Shown here in pieces: positions 47,178 to 58,477 of a stretch of 64,000 nucleotides of DNA (positions are counted from its first letter, which is position 1; each line of letters opens with the position of its first letter). A program made the position numbers and the translations under genes. The notes below the pieces were generated by a model. The model was not told where the DNA came from. It searched no databases and saw only the letters and a list, made by a program, of their open reading frames with translations. This stretch comes from Gymnopus androsaceus JB14 (lineage: Eukaryota > Basidiomycota > Agaricomycetes > Agaricales > Omphalotaceae): NCBI GenBank assembly GCA_009733575.1, contig ML769691.1, positions 16,948-80,947 on the forward strand, written 5' to 3'.

Positions 47178-47560
47178 GTGAGCCTCCGCTACACACTTCG
47201 GTGTACGCTACGGAGTACGCTACGCTGCCGCTTGGCCGCCACGTAGATGAACTTTGTCATTTCAGCATTGCGCTGAAAAGGCTGCTGAAATGGAATGCTT
47301 CGCCTAGTTGGTGAAATATACCTTTTCGGGTAGACTTTCAGCCCGGTTAAAGGTAATTGTTTCGGCTTTTGTCCGAAACAATAGGTTTCGGACCCTGGCT
47401 GAAGCTTCCCACTTCAGATGGTCTGAAATTTTTATTTCGTTTGTTTAATGAAGTATATTATTTCCGTATTACTCTGAAAAATTGCATTTCGTTTATGTAT
47501 TGAAATTGACCATTTCACATCATGCTTCAGCCAGGCTGAAGCATAATGATTGGCGGTGTG
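47178..47560. repeat. 383 bp interspersed repeat, right copy
   Basis: Starts GTGAGCCTCCGCTAC and ends with the ATGCTTCAGCC/GGCTGAAGCAT hairpin followed by ATGATTGGCGGTGTG. It is a diverged inverted copy of 26,271-26,652, with the same motif order in reverse. I see no target duplication at its ends. Confidence 0.75.
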
Positions 47561-48179
47561 AAGTAGGTAATTCACAGAATCACAGGTAAACTATTCAGCA
47601 AAACTTGAGTGGTTCCCAGAGGCTCCCAGAGATTGCTGGAATAATTACCTTTGCTTGAGAGATGTAAAAAATGTATTGTGATATTACAGGTTTTGTTGAT
47701 GTCATCAAAGGACATAATACAAACAAATAAGTAAATCAGAGATAATGAAAGTGATCGACATCATAGGCTTAATACTTAGTCTAACAGCAGACATAATAGA
47801 GCACATACATAATTGATATAATGCTTAAGCATAATGAGCATTAAGCATGGACACAAGTCTGGATCCAGGTATATCAAAGGTGGTGAGTTTGATGCAATGA
47901 TGGAGGGAGCTCTGAATGTGTCTAGCATGCTCGGATCATTTTGGAATGAGTCAGCATCTTGAACAGTCTGAACATGGCTGACCTTTGGGACCGCAAAAGA
48001 TCTAAGCATTGAGAGAAAGCACTGGGGTCTTGCAAATGGGCAACAAGCAAAAATGACAGATTTTGAAAAATTGTAATCCACCATCATTGTCTGTGCGTGG
48101 TTGGACCAAGCACTCTCCACCTGACCTTCCCAGCTTAAGCGTACAGCCATAGGCCTCGTAGGCACGGCAAGGCCTCCTC
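47561..48179. other. Unassigned spacer
   Basis: Contains an open minus-strand frame at 47,776-48,165 (QTMMVDYNFSKSVIFACCPF) with protein-like composition but no family I recognise; its end runs into the CATAATG-type repeat. It could be a transposon remnant. Otherwise nothing is seen. Confidence 0.35.
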
Positions 48180-49900
48180 AGTGTGCTATGCTTATTATAC
48201 TAATTATGTATGTGTCTATTGTGCATTTGTTATGCTGAAGTATTATGTATTATACCAATTAGGTATGTGTTCTGTTATATCTGTTGTTAGGCTAAGTATT
48301 GAACATAATGAAAATGACAGGCATAATACTAAGCATACTTACTATCATTTTCATTATGTCCTGCTACTATGCTTATCAATATCATGCTTGTTATACTTGC
48401 TTATACTTAATACCCAGTACATTATGCCTTCTATTTTGCTCAAAATACTTATCATGCCTATTGTGTTCATTATGTGTTGGCCATAATGCTCATTATGCCT
48501 AATATCTTTATTATGTCCCAATACTATACTTATTGTGCCTATTATGCTCATAATACTGGCTCATCAAATTCATGTTATGCCTACCATTCTTGTGATCTCC
48601 ATGCTCATAATTTTTATCATGCTTGTTGTGTTCATTATGCTTACTATGTTCATTATTAGGGGAATAAAATGACTCTAACATCAGCAAAACCTGTATTTTT
48701 GCTGGAGAAAACCAATACATGTACATTTGGAGCATCTCTGGAGCAAGGGTACCGAAGAGAGCTCCCTGGAGCTCTCTGGAGAATTTCTGTGTTCATTATG
48801 CTGATTATGTTGATTGTGTATGTAAGTCCTATCAAAATTATGTCTGTTGTTCAGCGAAAATGTTCTGGGCCTTGGAGAGCCCAGGCAACCTAAGCTTCCT
48901 AGGTCACATAGGCTACCTCAGGCTGGCCGAGGTCTCCTCAGGTTCCTTCAGGTTCCCCTGAGGTTTGCTCAGGTTTGCTTGCACCTAATTTTGGATGCCT
49001 GAGATCTAGAGTACCTGTCCAATTCAAATTATTAAATAAATATAGACAACACAATGAACATAATGAAAATAAGAACATAATAGGATGATAAATACTCATG
49101 ATGTGAACAGTAGGCATAATACATCCAAGTTGAATTGAGGCTTTTGAGGTTTTTTTTTGCAGATTTTGAAGCATTTGTTATCATATTTTGGAAGGTTTTG
49201 CTTTTTTTCAGTTACTACAGTGCTCACTACTTGAGGTGCCCAACGACAATCACTTGTGAGCTGTTCATTTTGGGCAGATGTGATGAATGACCAAACACTT
49301 GGTTGAATTGGTACATAATGAATACAACAAGCATGATCACTATTTCAGATGAGCATAATAGCCTACAGACACGATCATTGATAACAGAAATAATAGGATA
49401 ATGCACCTACATAATTGATGTAACAAGCATTACAAGCACAATAAAGTTCAAACACAACAGGCATGATTATTACCATGAGCATGAAGACTCATAATTGTCA
49501 TAATAAACATGATACATATAATATCTGCCATAATGCACAATGAATACAATAGGCATAATCAGTATCTCAAATGAGCATAATAGCCTAGGGAAATAATAAT
49601 GTGCCTACACAATTGACCTAAGCAGCATAACAAGCATAATGAGCACAATAGGCATGATAAGTATTGTGAGCAATGACATTGAGCACAGAAATAATTATCA
49701 TAATAGGCATCAAGCATAAAGCATTGAGAGGCTACACAAGTATAATGAATGTAATAAGCATGATAGTGTCTAACATAGTAAGCATAATGAACACAATAGG
49801 CAGTCTCATTATGCCCATCATGCATTTGTTATGCTTAAGTATCATATCAATTATATAATTATGTCTGTTGTTATGCTATAATAGGGCTGGCCTTAACATA
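48180..49900. repeat. AT-rich CATAATG-type degenerate repeats
   Basis: Long runs of short related words (ATTATGCTCATTATGCCTA, CATAATAGGCATGATAAG) without a fixed period. Both orientations occur: ATTATGC-rich at 48,180-48,670 and CATAATG-rich at 49,040-49,850. A CCTAGG/CCTCAGG-rich patch sits at 48,850-48,970, and 49,200-49,450 is related, in inverse orientation, to 53,530-53,760. Open frames here are low-complexity artefacts. Confidence 0.7.
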
Positions 49901-49915
49901 AATTATAGAGTGGAT

Positions 49916-50660
49916 TCGATGCCATCTTTGCAGCCGCTGATCTCCTCGAAGCTCGGCCTCCTCTCTTGACTCTCAATTCACCGTTGAAAAATTGCGCGGT
50001 TTCTCCCAATGTTTCTTCTGGTTCTTGTGCTAAGCAGGCTAGAAACACAGACCAACACATTCCTTCCAATCCTACAACACCTCTGCATATCTATCCACAT
50101 CAGCAAAAACTGTTTGGGGCCCAGGAGGATCTAAGGTCACCTAGTCCTCTTAGGCAACCTGAGGCATCCTAGTTGGCCCAGGAAAAAGGGCAAAACTTTG
50201 GACACCTCAGGTATCCTAGTCATCCTAGGTGTCCTGGGGCATCCTGAGGCATCCTGGGATAGAAATTTTATCTTAGGATGCCTCAGGATGCCTCAGGATG
50301 CCCCAGGACATCCCAGGATGCCCCAGGACACCTAGGATGACTAGGATACCTGAGGTGTCCAAAGTTTTACCCTTTTTCCTGGGCCAACTAGGATGCCTCA
50401 GGTTGCCTAAGAGGACTAGGTGACATTAGATCCTCCTGGGCCCAAAATAGTTTTTTCTGATGCCACAGTATTCCATGCAGCCAATGTATACATTTACACC
50501 ACCAGGACCTGCTCCGCTTGTGCATCCACAACCAGCTATCATTATCCAACCAAACCCTCCAAACCTTCCTGCTCTGGAGGTTTCTAAACACAGATTGCGC
50601 GGTCATCCAAAAGGAACAAAGAATAAGATTGGATTGCACTGGAGTATTTCCACAAATGTG
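49916..50660 (+). pseudogene. AT-hook-like frame split by a palindromic insert
   Basis: The left part (49,916-50,099) reads DAIFAAADLLEARPPLLTLN down to PTTPLHIYP. The right part (50,463-50,660) continues QYSMQPMYTFTPPGPAPL and then RLRGHPKGTKNK, close to an AT-hook (RGRP core, here RGHP), a DNA minor-groove binding motif. A 363 bp palindrome separates them; removing it with one CCACA copy joins the halves in frame (HIYPQYSMQ). No start or full-length product can be defined, and the frame degenerates after 50,660. Family unknown. Confidence 0.45.
50100..50462. mobile_element. 363 bp palindromic insertion
   Basis: Nearly perfect inverted halves; the outer ends read CAGCAAAAACT and AGTTTTTTCTG, and the centre is rich in CAGGATGCC units. 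The 5-mer CCACA flanks both sides (50,095-50,099 and 50,463-50,467), consistent with a short target duplication. Confidence 0.8.
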
Positions 50661-50681
50661 TCAAATGTTTGCCTTCCGATT

Positions 50682-51083
50682 CTATACATATATGAAGTTT
50701 ACCATAATTAGAACCACAAGACATGCCATCGATGAATGCACAGACCAAAAGACTGCACAGAAATCACGGTCAGGCATTTTGAGAGCAAGCTCAAAGAAAT
50801 CCTTGCTTTTTGGCACTTGGAAGTAAGGACCTCGGGACCCATCTCCATTCAGCAACTGAGCTAGCTCTAACCAGCTTAATCCGAGTGCATGAAGCATAGT
50901 TGCTGCATCGTCGTCACCGAAATCATTCAGACCAGATTGATCTGCCATGTCTGGGCTCTCATCATCAAATTCTGGGTGATACGTAGTGTTGTTTGTATCT
51001 TCTATAAGCTCGGCAGCCATAAAAAGTTGAGAGGCATCATCAATGTACTCCTCTTGAAGTTGTTCACGTGTTTTTTGGGGCAT
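50682..51083 (-). CDS. Probable N-terminal fragment of a PIF/Harbinger-like transposase
   Basis: ATG at 51,083; an acidic N-terminus (EFDDESPDMADQSGLNDFGD) is followed by GDGSRGPYFQVPKSKDFFEL and ALKMPDRDFCAVF. In mushroom genomes a motif of the type RGPY-P-S-DFF...PDREFR precedes the nuclease part of Harbinger-like transposases. Here the frame ends soon after, and no DDE domain follows on the minus strand, so it is a fragment at most. Assignment by motif memory only. Confidence 0.4.
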   Translation of the reverse strand: MPQKTREQLQEEYIDDASQLFMAAELIEDTNNTTYHPEFDDESPDMADQSGLNDFGDDDAATMLHALGLSWLELAQLLNGDGSRGPYFQVPKSKDFFELALKMPDRDFCAVFWSVHSSMACLVVLIMVNFIYV

Positions 51084-51712
51084 TAGTCATGTCACAAAGC
51101 CCACAGACTGCTACACGCTCACGGCTCCGTTTGGAATTAATCTGGCAACGGGATTTTAATATCGAACTACAATCATTTTCTCGGAATTAATCTAGTCTTT
51201 GACCGATCTCAAACCAAAAACTTAGAACTGCATCGATTTTGCAATGGCAATCCTGATCACATCCGATTCCTTCCTCATATCAGTTTGAATCTGGTATAAA
51301 GGTCTAAACTGAAACAGAAATTGTTTTTTCTAGATTTGATTCAATCTGAATGCCGCAGCAAGCAGAATGCGCTCTGGAACACAGCCCCGCGTCTCCTTTC
51401 TTCCTTTCAACCATCATCGACATTGTCACCCATTGTTCCTATTGTTCAAGAGTCAAAATCAAGAGTCAAAACTCCCTCAAAACTCCTCAAATGACATGAA
51501 CAAGATCTTTGGTACACAAGTTCAAGCTGTCAAGGCTCCGCAAGCAATGCAAACACTTAGGAACCAGTACTCAAGATTTCTTTATGTATATTCTCTTCTT
51601 TCCATTGACACATTTTGAGGCGGATTGTGCTCCTGGCTCATAGGTGAGTTTTGGGTGCTGTTTTGTGATCATTTGATAACAGTTGATTTGCCAGCAGCAA
51701 CACCAAATCCAA
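51084..51712. other. No recognisable gene
   Basis: One open plus frame (51,367-51,618) has Ser/Gln-rich sequence without a known motif. Nothing else is seen. Confidence 0.45.
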
Positions 51713-52705
51713 AGAAACCGATGATGTAGGGAGTCTACCAAGGGTGCTGAGTGAGCAGGAGATGATGTACAGAGGAGTCGGTCGGGGCCGGACCCTCAAT
51801 TACCTTCCATGTTCTCGTTTGCCAATAAATTCTACTTATATACTGCATTTTTTTCAACCATCGGGATACATCGGGAAAAAACATCGGGATGTCCCGGCAA
51901 TAAGAGAAATTAGAGCGAACAACCCATGCAAATCCAAAACTTGCTCATAGATTCACTCCAGACTGAATTCAGAAACATTCCGGAAATCCGACTTTTGGCT
52001 GAGATCCGGTCGGCCTCTATTCCGGATTCTTTTACTTATCATTTAGATCTCGTCTAAACTATCAGAGACCGGATTGATTCCGATCTCACTACCTGCCTGT
52101 GTATCAACTGTTATCGGGCTCAGTGCGATGCTTGTCAGTCATATCGCTTGCATGCATCAGGGCCGGCGGAGTTTGAAATATGATTTTATTATTTTATTTG
52201 AATCTATTGAGCAGCCCTAATGCTCATTATACATACTATTTTTATTATGTCCACTGTATTTATTATGCTCGTTAATCAATTGTGTATTTAATAATGATAT
52301 CTGTTGTTGGCAATAATGCTCATTATGCCTACTATCTTTATTATGTCCCAATACTATACTTATTGTGCTTATTATGCTCATGATACTGGCTCATCCTCAA
52401 ATTCATGTTATGCCTATTATTTTCATTGCTGTGTTTATTATGCTTACTATGCTCATTATTGGAGGAATAAAATAACTATAAGCATCCAGTATTTGCAAAA
52501 ATGCTCTGGACCTTGGATATCTCAGGCAACTTCCTAGGCTACCTTAGGCTGGCAGAGGTTTCCTCAGGTTCCTCCAGTTTTCCCAGATTTGCTCAGGTTT
52601 TCTCAGTGCTAATCTTGGATTTCTAAAATCTCCAGTACCTGTCCAATTCAAATTATTCAATAAATATAGACTACACAATGAACATAATGAAAATAAGAAC
52701 ATAAT
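51713..52705. repeat. Left arm of a 1 kb inverted repeat
   Basis: Related as reverse complement to about 54,425-55,512, including GTACAGAGGAGTCGGTC, ATTCACTCCAGACTGAATTC, ATGCATCAGGGCCGGCGGAG and the CATAATG-type stretch. The right arm has an extra segment near 55,240-55,420, so the arms are true diverged copies rather than an assembly echo. A run of 20 A follows (52,709-52,728). Confidence 0.75.
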
Positions 52706-52740
52706 AGGAAAAAAAAAAAAAAAAAAAGGAAGAGGGAGGA

Positions 52741-53339
52741 ATAACCATTCATCCAAAGCATCTATAAAAATGAAGTGGAATATGTGCCACCATATTTCCA
52801 GACTTGGTGACAGCCTTCCAAGGCTCAATTAAGAGTGCTTTAACTTGATAATCTGGCTTTTTTGAAGCAGGATCAAGATTTTCACTCAAAACACTTGCAA
52901 GTGACATGGCAAATGTTTTAGAGAAGCTTGCCAGCTGGTACGCCAATGTGGGGATAATTAGTTGGTAATCCCTGCATTCAGGAATCTGCCTAGAGCAGAA
53001 GAAAGTTCCAGTAAGAACTTTTTTTTCCTTAAGTATATCACAGATTGACATTGCAATTGTGCTTTTGCCTGTGCCAGCCATTCCCCAAATCCAATAAGCT
53101 GATGGCACACTTTCAAGTTCAGAACTCATTGGCCATTTCTCAATGTCAGCAAGGATGTTTTTCCTTCTACCTGGGCAGCACAACCTCCTTGTAAGATTGA
53201 GACCCATGTCTGCATCGTGGTATGCCCGAGTTGAGTGTTCCATTTTTCCAAGAGCAAATTCCTGTTTGCATAGTATATGATTCAGTAAATCTAGCAGGTT
53301 TTGCTAATCTCACCTTTAGGATTTCAGCAGTGACCAAAC
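52741..53339 (-). pseudogene. NWD NLR-like gene, truncated copy
   Basis: Minus-strand copy of the 5' part of the gene at 55,570: ATG at 53,243, then AYHDADMGLNLTRRLCCPGR and the P-loop GMAGTGKSTIAMS. It keeps an intact frame through LKEKKVLTGTFFCSRQIPEC and LASVLSENLDPASKKPDYQ. It breaks off at about 52,741, just at the Walker B start (IPL...), next to a 20-A run. Its upstream exon and intron (to 53,339) match the other copy. No WD repeats are attached. Confidence 0.8.
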
Positions 53340-53860
53340 TATCCTTTTAAAGAGACCACTGCTTTGTTGCTGTTTGACCTCTTGGTCATAGCCTTCAAAT
53401 GACTGTAAAGTGTTTAACACATTATTTTTATTTTAGTAACTGCTGTTGACCTACTCAATCAAGACTTGGACAGCCTGCTTAGATGAGCCCAGGTTTTCAT
53501 GCCTGTTGTGTTTTGAACTTCATTGTGGTTGTGATGTTTGTTATGTCAATTGTTTAGGTGCATTATTCTATTATTTCTGTTATCATGTCTGTAGACTATT
53601 ATGCTCATTTGAAATACTGTTCATGCTACTTGTGTTCATTATGCACCATTTCAACCAAGTGTTCAGTCATTCATCACATCTGCCCAAAATGAACAGTTCA
53701 CAGGAGGTTGTCACCGGGCACCTCAAGTAGTGAGCACCATAGTAACTGAAAAAAAGCAAACCTTCTAGAAATATGATCAAAAAGCCCCATTTCAACTTGA
53801 ACATATCATGCCTACTGTTCACATCATGAGTATTGTATGATGTTTATCATGCCTATTGTA
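53338..53860. repeat. Contig-end sequence repeated across the N gap (first copy)
   Basis: 523 bp almost identical to 53,904-54,423, differing mainly by single-base homopolymer indels. It ends exactly at the N run. Confidence 0.9.
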
Positions 53861-53902
53861 NNNNNNNNNNNNNNNNNNNNNNNNNNNNNNNNNNNNNNNN
53901 NN
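53861..53902. other. Assembly gap (42 N)
   Basis: Forty-two N. The sequence before the gap is the same as the sequence after it, which suggests the flanking contigs overlap and the gap is not real. Confidence 0.95.
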
Positions 53903-53903
53903 T

Positions 53904-54423
53904 ACTATCCTTTTAAAGAGACCACTGCTTTGTTGCTGTTTGACCTCTTGGTCAATAGCCTTCAAATGACTGTAAATGTTTTAACACATTATTTTATTTT
54001 AAACTGCTGTTGACCTACTCAATCAAGACTTGGACAGCCTGCTTAGGATGAGCCCAGGTTTTCATGCCTGTTGTGTTTGAACTTCATTGTGGTTGTGATG
54101 TTTGTTATGTCAATTGTTTAGGTGCATTATTCTATTATTCTGTTATCATGTCTGTAGACTATTATGCTCATTTGAAATACTGTTCATGCTACTTGTGTTC
54201 ATTATGCACCATTTCAACCAAGTGTTCAGTCATTCATCACATCTGCCCAAAATGAACAGTTCACAGGAGGTTGTCACCGGGCACCTCAAGTAGTGAGCAC
54301 CATAGTAACTGAAAAAAAGCAAACCTTCTAGAAATATGATCAAAAAGCCCCATTTCAACTTGAACATATCATGCCTACTGTTCACATCATGAGTATTGTA
54401 TGATGTTTATCATGCCTATTGTA
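53904..54423. repeat. Contig-start sequence repeated across the N gap (second copy)
   Basis: Starts right after the N run with ACTATCCTTTTAAAGAG and matches 53,338-53,860 base for base, apart from a handful of one-base length differences in homopolymers. Confidence 0.9.
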
Positions 54424-54424
54424 T

Positions 54425-55512
54425 TCTTATTTCATTATGTTCATTGTGTAGTCTATATTTATTGAATAATTTGAATTGGACAGGTACTGGAGATTTTAGA
54501 AATCCAAGATTAGCACTGAGAAAACCTGAGCAAATCTGGGAAAACTGGAGGAACCTGAGGAAACCTCTGCCAGCCTAAGGTAGCCTAGGAAGTTGCCTGA
54601 GATATCCAAGGTCCAGAGCATTTTTGCAAATACTGGATGTTATAGTTATTTTATTCCTCCAATAATGAGCATAGTAAGCATAATAAACACAGCAATGAAA
54701 ATAATAGGCATAACATGAATTTGAGGATGAGCCAGTATCATGAGCATAATAAGCACAATAAGTATAGTATTTGGACATAATAAAGATAGTAGGCATAATG
54801 AGCATTATTGCCAACAACAGATATCATTATTAAATACACAATTGATTAACGAGCATAATAAATACAGTGGACATAATAAAAATAGTATGTATAATGAGCA
54901 TTAGGGCTGCTCAATAGATTCAAATAAAATAATAAAATCATATTTCAAACTCCGCCGGCCCTGATGCATGCAAGCGATATGACTGACAAGCATCGCACTG
55001 AGCCCGATAACAGTTGATACACAGGCAGGTAGTGAGATCGGAATCAATCCGGTCTCTGATAGTTTAGACGAGATCTAAATGATAAGTAAAAGAATCCGGA
55101 ATAGAGCCGGACCGGATCTCAGCCAAAAGTCGGATTTCCGGAATGTTTCTGAATTCAGTCTGGAGTGAATCTATGAGCAAGTTTTGGATTTGCATGGGTT
55201 TCGCTCTAATTTCTCTTATTGCCGGGACACCGATCCATCCCGATGAGATTTAGCAGGCTGATTAATTTATTATTTATTCACGAATTTGTAAATCCGCTGC
55301 CTATAGGGTTAGAATAAACTATACTATACGTGCTAAACGGTTTCCTCCCATAAATATCTACAGCTCAGATTAGATTGAATTGGCTGATAATCAGAGAACC
55401 CATGGTTAAGCGGTATAATTGAGGGGTCCGGCCCGGACCGACTCCTCTGTACAATTCATCTTCCTGCCACTCAGCACCCTTTGGTAGACTCCCTACCATC
55501 ATCGGGTTTCGT
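54425..55512. repeat. Right arm of the 1 kb inverted repeat
   Basis: Inverse copy of 51,713-52,705 with an additional segment near 55,240-55,420. It forms the upstream region of the longer NWD copy. Includes CATAATG-type words and a CCTAGG/CCTGAGG patch at 54,540-54,610. Confidence 0.75.
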
Positions 55513-55569
55513 CGCTGGATAGTCTTTTTGGTCGGTTCTTGCATGCAAATGAAACGTCTTTAGTTTGGT

Positions 55570-58477
55570 CACTGCTGAAATCCTAAAGGTGAGATTAGCA
55601 AAACCTGCTAGATTTACTGAATCATATACTATGCAAACAGGAATTTGCTCTTGGAAAAATGGAACACTCAACTCGGGCATACCACGATGCAGACATGGGT
55701 CTCAATCTTACAAGGAGGTTGTGCTGCCCAGGTAGAAGGAAAAACATCCTTGCTGACATTGAGAAATGGCCAATGAGTTCTGAACTTGAAAGTGTGCCAT
55801 CAGCTTATTGGATTTGGGGAATGGCTGGCACAGGCAAAAGCACAATTGCAATGTCAATCTGTGATATACTTAAGGAAAAAAAGTTCTTACTGGAACTTTC
55901 TTCTGCTCTAGGCAGATTCCTGAATGCAGGGATTACCAACTAATTATCCCCACATTGGCGTACCAGCTGGCAAGCTTCTCTAAAACATTTGCCATGTCAC
56001 TTGCAAGTGTTTTGAGTGAAAATCTTGATCCTGCTTCAAAAAAGCCAGATTATCAAGTTAAAGCACTCTTAATTGAGCCTTGGAAGGCTGTCACCAAGTC
56101 TGGAAATATGGTGGCACATATTCCACTCATTGTTATAGATGCTTTGGATGAATGTGAGGGTGTATATTTGGTCCTCAAACCTCTCATATTTGCAATCCAG
56201 GAAAAGGAATTTCCAGGACTGAAATTTCTGTTCACTAGCCGGCCAGAACAAGCAATTCAGCAGCTTATGCTCTCAGAGAGCCAACTGAAGACAGGGTCAA
56301 TCCTTGAAGTAGGAAAAATTATTCTTCATGAGGTTGAAAAAAGTCAAGTAGAGACTGATATATTGACTTATGTCACTGTGGAGCTGGGTGGCATATCTTC
56401 CTCAAAGGAGCAGCTGCAGAAGCTTACAAGTCTTTCTGGAGCACTTTTCATTTATGCATCAACTGTGGTTAAATTTGTGAAGGAAGGAGACATTACATCA
56501 CGACAGAAGAAGAGGCTCAAAGAATTTCTGGAAAAGAGTGAAAACCTTGAGGATTTAGATCAACTTTATGTTGAAGTTATAAAAAATGGCATTCCAAAAA
56601 AGAGGAGGTCTGGAGAAGCAGAGGAAGATTGGAATATCATGCATACAATCATTGCTGCAGGATGTCCAGTGACATGTGATACTATAGCCAAGCTCTTGAG
56701 AATTGAAACAGATGTGGTGACACATCTGATGGAGAAACTGCAGGCAGTCTTCTATATTTCAACCCAAGATAGTTGTATTTATTCCTTTCATGCCTCTTTT
56801 CCTCAATTTCTTGAAAGAGGGGAAGGTGTTGATGGGACAACATATCAACCCAAGGCTCAACATTTGAAACTGACTAATGGATGTTTCAACATAATGAATG
56901 AACTAAGATTCAATATCTGTAGCCTTCCTTCATCATTCATAGCAGATAAGGATGTACCTGATTTTGATGAGAGAGTCACAAAATGCATAGGAGAAGGCCT
57001 TCAATATTGTTGCAAGTTTTGGAGCTACCATTTCATCAAATGTGAAATCCATGAGAAGGATGTTGAAAGATTGGAAAAATTCCTGCAGGCCAAAGGAGTA
57101 TATTGGCTTGAAGCCATGAGTTTATTGGGCTTATTGTCACAATGTGGAGAAGCTATGGTTTGCATGATCAAGGTCAGTAAAGCAGGCTAATATGATTGAT
57201 TGGTTGAAAGACTAAAATATTGGCAGAAATTGGTATATTCTGAATCTGCATCAAATGTCAAGGCAGTAATAAGGTACCTCCAGAATTTATTATTGCAATT
57301 TTCTTGTGGAGAAGTCCAAGGGAGGACACCACATTTATATCTAAGTATAATGCCTCTTTGGCCAAATAGTGTGGGATGTATGCCAAAGTTAAAAAGTGTT
57401 GTAAAAATTGAAAGCCTTGTACTAAATCAATCCAACACTGTAATATTAAAGGGGCATGATGAAGAGGTCAGATCAGTGGCCTTTTCACCTGATGGAACCA
57501 GGATTGTGTCTGGCTCTGAAGACAAAACAATGAGGATCTGGGATGCTAATACTGGTGCTCAGATTGGTGATCCACTGCATGGTCATGATCATTGGGTCAA
57601 TTCAGTGGCCTTTTCAACTGATGGAACCAGGATTGTGTCTGGCTCTCATGACAAAACAGTGAGGATCTAGGATGCTAATACTGGTGCTCAGATTGGTGAT
57701 CCACTGCATGGTCATGATGATTGGGTCAGTTCAGTGGCCTTTTCAACTGATGGAACCAGGATTGTGTCTGGCTCTCATGACAAAACAGTGAGGATCTAGG
57801 ATGCTAATACTGGTGCTCAGATTGGTGATCCACTGCATGGTCATGATGATTGGGTCAGTTCAGTGGCCTTTTCACCTGATGGAACCAGGATTGTGTCTGG
57901 CTCTGATGACAAAACAGTGAGGATCTGGGATGCTAATACTGGTGCTCAGATTGGTGATCCACTGCATGGTCATGATCATTGGGTCAATTCAGTGGCCTTT
58001 TCAACTGATGGAACCAGGATTGTGTCTGGCTCTCATGACAAAACAGTGAGGATCTGGGATGCTAATACTGGTGCTCAGATTGGTGATCCACTGCATGGTC
58101 ATGATGATTGGGTCAGTTCAGTGGCCTTTTCACCTGATGGAACCAAGATTGTGTCTGGCTCTGAAGACAGAACAGTGAGGGTCCATTGTAACTCACAATC
58201 ATTTCAAGGTAGATTTCTTTTGTTGAGCCAATTAGTTCCTCAACAGTTCCTTCTAATTTCAGTTTTAGCACACCATTATTGGTCTCTCTCCCACAATGGA
58301 TGGATCAAGTTTCCCAATTCCTCACCCAATGTTATTTGGATTCCTCCACAATTTCATCAACTTTTATGGAGGCCCCAGAACACATGTATCGTCTCCCGAA
58401 AGGGATACACAAAATTATCATTTTTGGACTGTGTCTATGGAGAGCACTGGATTAATTGCATTGAACTTGAAGAATGA
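55570..58477 (+). pseudogene. NACHT-WD40 (NWD) NLR-like protein, broken
   Basis: Fungal NWD proteins are intracellular NLR-type receptors linked to non-self recognition. An upstream exon ends near 55,590, with an intron to about 55,641, then ATG at 55,659. The NACHT part has P-loop GMAGTGKSTIA (about 55,820) and Walker B HIPLIVIDALDEC (about 56,120), then a helical region to about 57,400, and six WD40 blades (57,450-58,183). The C-terminal extension includes [20 protein letters not shown]. Breaks: one A missing from a run of eight at 55,875-55,882 compared with the copy at 53,020; TAA near 57,190; TAG in two blades (57,668, 57,797); the frame after the last blade is shifted. The A-run loss could be a sequencing error. 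Its upstream region is the right arm of the 1 kb inverted repeat. Confidence 0.85.
57450..58183 (+). repeat. Array of six nearly identical WD40 blades (129 bp unit)
   Basis: The W-D codons recur every 129 bp (57,539, 57,668, 57,797, 57,926, 58,055), each unit coding 43 residues such as [16 protein letters not shown] and GTRIVSGS. Units differ mainly at a few codons (DHWVN/DDWVS, SPDG/STDG, SED/SHD/SDD). Such homogenised, fast-changing blades are typical of HET-E-like NWD genes. Confidence 0.9.

Noticed and set aside
48180..48735. Small cysteine/tyrosine-rich secreted proteins
   Set aside because: The frames arise from ATTATGC-type word repeats and lack signal peptides and conserved cysteine spacing.
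51713..55512. LTR retrotransposon
   Set aside because: The long repeats are inverted, not direct, and no gag-pol frame lies between them.
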